64,000 nucleotides of DNA from positions 424,910,319-424,974,318 of the forward strand of contig NC_066584.1 of the NCBI RefSeq assembly GCF_024323335.1, given 5' to 3'. The notes below the pieces were generated by a model. The model made no database searches and was not told where the DNA came from. It was given only the letters and a program-made list of their open reading frames with translations. The position numbers and the translations under genes were made by a program. This document shows positions 61,062-64,000 of this stretch, in pieces. The first letter of the stretch is position 1. Every line of letters begins with the position of its first letter. The stretch is from Lathyrus oleraceus. Taxonomy: Eukaryota; Streptophyta; Magnoliopsida; Fabales; Fabaceae.

Positions 61062-62117
61062 AATCTTCTTAAACCTGAATACAAGAATTGCGGGAACTTT
61101 TCAGGTATTCGAGGTGGAAGGTGATTAAATACCGACGTACCCGAAATTTTCTTGGACGGGTGGTTGAAGTTATTCCCGGGTTTTGGGTGTTCACACAAGA
61201 TATCGTAGGGAATATACTATATATGGTGCATGATGTATGCTTTTTTTTACAATGCATGTTTGCTTGCTTATTTGTCATTTGCGGGGATGAGTTTTTATTG
61301 TGATGGGGACTCCGACTCGTCATCGAAGATTGGGAAATAATTGTCGCGAAGTCTAAGTGATGCCAACACTACTGTCAAGGATTCTTTGCCCGTTAAGGAA
61401 CATTGAAATGTTGGAACCAACATGGCATCCCAGCCAATTGAGTGTCACAGGTGTTCAAGTAAACCATTTTTTGAGTCACCGGTCGTCTTTCAAGTTTATC
61501 AGGTTTTAATAGTAATGCAAAGTGTTTCTCTTTAGTATAGCTTTTTTATTATTCTCCGAAATTTTAAAGCATTATGTGAGTAAAACAAGTCAACTATTTT
61601 ACATACAAAACACAGAAGAAAATGTTTAGTGGGACAACTGAATTTTATTGATATGAAATTGTACATATGAAGAGTATAAGGATGCAGACACCCTTAATGA
61701 GGATGTTGCAAAAATTGAAAAAATAATTGAAATGGTAATGGGAAATATTTTTGTATATTTTTCTCCGTTGATTACAACATTGGCCTTAGTCTACCATATA
61801 ATTCGGATCCCAGGACCTTGCTTCGGCTGATGCTGATTGGATCGGTCCTTGACCTTCTGATATCTAGCTTGTAGCATAGGGCTCCAGGGTCATAGTCAAT
61901 GCCTTTATCCCTAAATTTTTCCTGTACATTTCAATTCTTTTCGCCCACCGGGATGCTCCTTTTTGCCTAAGCCGCCCTTTCGGGTTTTCTACTCAGCGAG
62001 CTTCATATGTGTTCCCTAACTTTTGCATGGACAATTTATTTTTTGGTCCATCGGGATAGCCATTTTTGCCTAGATCAACCTTGCGGAGATTAATCTAGCG
62101 GCTTTCATCATTTCTTT
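61062..62117 (-). other. 3' UTR of element C
   Basis: About 1.06 kb without a gene. Near the pol stop (61930-62100) are two units of the type seen in element A after its stop, with CCTAAGCCGCCCTTTCGGG and CCACCGGGATGC-like parts. I see no long tandem array. Confidence 0.65.
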
Positions 62118-64000
62118 TTAGGCATAAATTTTTTTGACTATGTCTGCATTCACTGGAGAAGGCAAGTCTTCCCCGTCCATTGTTGTGAGGATTAGAGACC
62201 CACCTGAGAAGGCCTTTGAACGACGAAAGGTCCCTCATAGTTGGGAGTCCATTTGCCTCGTGGGTCTGAGTGAATAGCAGAATACCTTTTGAGCACGAGT
62301 TCCCCAACACGGTACTCACGAGGAAGAAATTTCTTGTCAAAAGCTCGTTTGAGACGTCTTTGGTATAGCTGACCATGACAGACAACTGTCAAACGCTTCT
62401 CTTCAATCAGATTTAGCTAGTCATATCGTGATTGAACCCATTCAGCTTCATCAAGATCAACTTCCATGATGACTCTGAGTGAAGGAATCTCGACTTCAAT
62501 TGAGATAACTTCCATCCCATATACCAATGAGTACGGAGTTGCCCCAGTGGATGTGCGGACTGAGGTTCTGTAACCGTGTAGAGCAAAGGGTAACATCTCG
62601 TGCCAGTCCTTGTATGTCTTGACCATCTTCTGGATGATTCTCTTGATATTCTTGTTAACCGCTTCTATGGCGCCATTCATCTTGGGCCGGTATGGTGAAG
62701 AGTTGTGGTGGTCGATTTTAAATTCTTCGTACAACTCCCTCATCAGTGTTGTTGAGGTTATTGGCATTGTCAGTGATGATCTTGCTAGGTATCCCATAGC
62801 GGCAGATTATCTCTTTCTTGATAAACCGGGTAACCACTTGTCGACTGGCATTAGCATATGAAGCAACTTCAACCCATTTCGTGAAGTAATCGATGGTGAC
62901 TAGGATGAATCGATGTCCATTGGAAGCTTTGGGCTCTATCATCCCAATCATATCAATGCCCTACATAGAAAAAGGCCATGGAGAAGTCATAGCATTCAAT
63001 GGAGTTGGTGGCACAAAGATCTTGTCACCATATATCTGGCACGTTTGGCATCTTTTCACAAAATTGTAGCAATCAAACTCCATTGTCGTCCAATAGTAAC
63101 CAACCAGAAGGATCTTCTTGGCCATAGCAGGACCCTTTTCATGTACATCCTTGCAGCCTTCATGTATGGACTTTATGATCGTACTAGCTCCGTGTCTATC
63201 CACGCATCTGAGCAGTACAAGACCATAATTCCTTTTGTATAATACATCACTATTTAGGAAGAACATGGAAGAGAGTCTTCTTAGAGCTTTATTATCGGTA
63301 ATGGATATACCCTCGGGATATTGTTGTTTCTCCAGAAATGTTTTTATGTCATAGAACCAAGGCTTATCGTCAGGATCAACCTCAATTGCTAGACAATGTG
63401 CCGGTTCATCTAAGTGGTCAATCTGGATGGATGGTGCTTCATTCTTCCATTTGAGTTTGAACATAGATGCTAACGTGGCTAGAGCGTCCGCTAAATGATT
63501 ATCCTCCCTAGAAATATGATGAAAAGAGATTTCATCAAAATAGGGCATCCGTTTTCTGATATGCTCTTTATAAGGTATCAACTTGCTATCCCGAGTCTCC
63601 CAATCACCTTTCACCTGACTGATTACTAGAGCTGAATCACCAAATACCTCAAGAATCTTGATCCTCAAGTCGATTGCCGCCTCTAAATCGTAGATACATG
63701 TTTCATATTCTACCATATTGTTGGTGCAGTCAAAACACAATCTAGTGGTAAATGGAAGGTGGAAACCAGTTGGAGAAGTGATAACAACACCTATACCATG
63801 ACCTCGAGCATTGGAAGCACCATTGAACACGAGTGTCCATCACGATCCTGGTTCGGGGCCTTCCTCAAGGCCTGCTTCGAAGCCTGGCATAATGAAGTCT
63901 CTGATAAACATGATGTCTTCATCTGGAAAGTCAAACCTCAACAGTTGATAACCTTCGACAGGAAGGTGAGAAAGGTAGTCAGATATAACACTCCCTTTTA
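62118..64000 (-). pseudogene. Element C pol 3' part: second RNase H and integrase, broken
   Basis: The Tat-type second RNase H (about 63400-63830) keeps the Glu of VEYETC and the Asp of FGDSAL and ADALAT, but the first catalytic Asp is Asn (VFNGAS). Integrase follows with a zinc finger (CQTCQIYGDK), the DDE residues in GIDMIG, IITDNANN and MNGAIEA, and the C-terminal block GKWTPNYEGPFVV; the stop is at 62118. Breaks: TGA near 63840, TAG at 62958-62960 in place of Trp, frameshift near 62750, TAG near 62415, frameshift near 62210. Confidence 0.88.

Larger units (their letters stand above)
53881..64000 (-). mobile_element. Ogre/Tat element C, 3' part
   Basis: Minus-strand order from the right edge: second RNase H, integrase, 3' UTR, polypurine tract, 3' LTR. 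It is inserted at 53880 into LTR B copy 2 (expected 5-bp duplication ATGAG at 53876-53880, partner outside the window). Confidence 0.87.

Overview
The window is plant nuclear DNA made almost entirely of nested LTR retrotransposons. I found no host gene, tRNA or rRNA gene, or CRISPR array. Several Ogre-type (Ty3/gypsy, Tat lineage) elements are present, with LTRs of 4.7 to 7.2 kb, an extra ORF upstream of gag, an intron between protease and reverse transcriptase, and tandem arrays in the 3' UTR. Together they suggest a legume with a large genome, most likely tribe Fabeae (pea, vetch, faba bean, lentil or grass pea). The species is an inference.

Left stack (1-31301), from oldest to youngest. 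A SIRE/Maximus-like Ty1/copia element on the + strand (27047-31301) keeps a broken env-like ORF, its polypurine tract and its 3' LTR. A second copia element on the - strand (25903-27046: LTR, primer site, gag start) abuts it. Ogre element B (- strand, 1-25902, running off the left edge) cut that gag. A solo Ogre LTR (2707-16710) with target duplication ATTGG interrupts element B inside gag-pro. A young Tekay-like chromovirus (3768-12186) with an intact 1456-codon gag-pol ORF and target duplication CAAAC sits inside the solo LTR.

Right stack (31302-64000). An L1-type LINE fragment is followed by a second B-type LTR (32035-53880). That LTR is split by a complete 18.55 kb Ogre element A (32214-50763, + strand, target duplication GGTTG). 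Element A has lost the capsid core, the protease and the integrase core, so it must be non-autonomous. The B-type LTR is cut again at 53880 by element C (- strand, 53881 to beyond 64000), which shows a 7.2 kb 3' LTR, the integrase and the Tat-type second RNase H.

The most interesting signal is structural. All four Ogre LTR types carry, downstream of their candidate TATA boxes, hairpin modules whose stems differ in sequence but stay paired. One hairpin near the primer end keeps the loop TACT (AGTA in the sense strand) while its 6-bp stem changes completely: CCGTCG/CGACGG, CCTAGG/CCTAGG, CCATGG/CCATGG. A twin-hairpin module framed by CTACG...CGTAG occurs 16 times with compensating stem changes. 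The element A 3' UTR has about ten tandem 64-65 bp units, each with a hairpin, an 82-bp array, and a CCCCAGCAG-rich array resembling the 3' end of the primer tRNA. The Tekay LTR carries six perfect 14-bp palindromes spaced exactly 21 and 72 bp. All are readings by eye and need folding and covariance tests.
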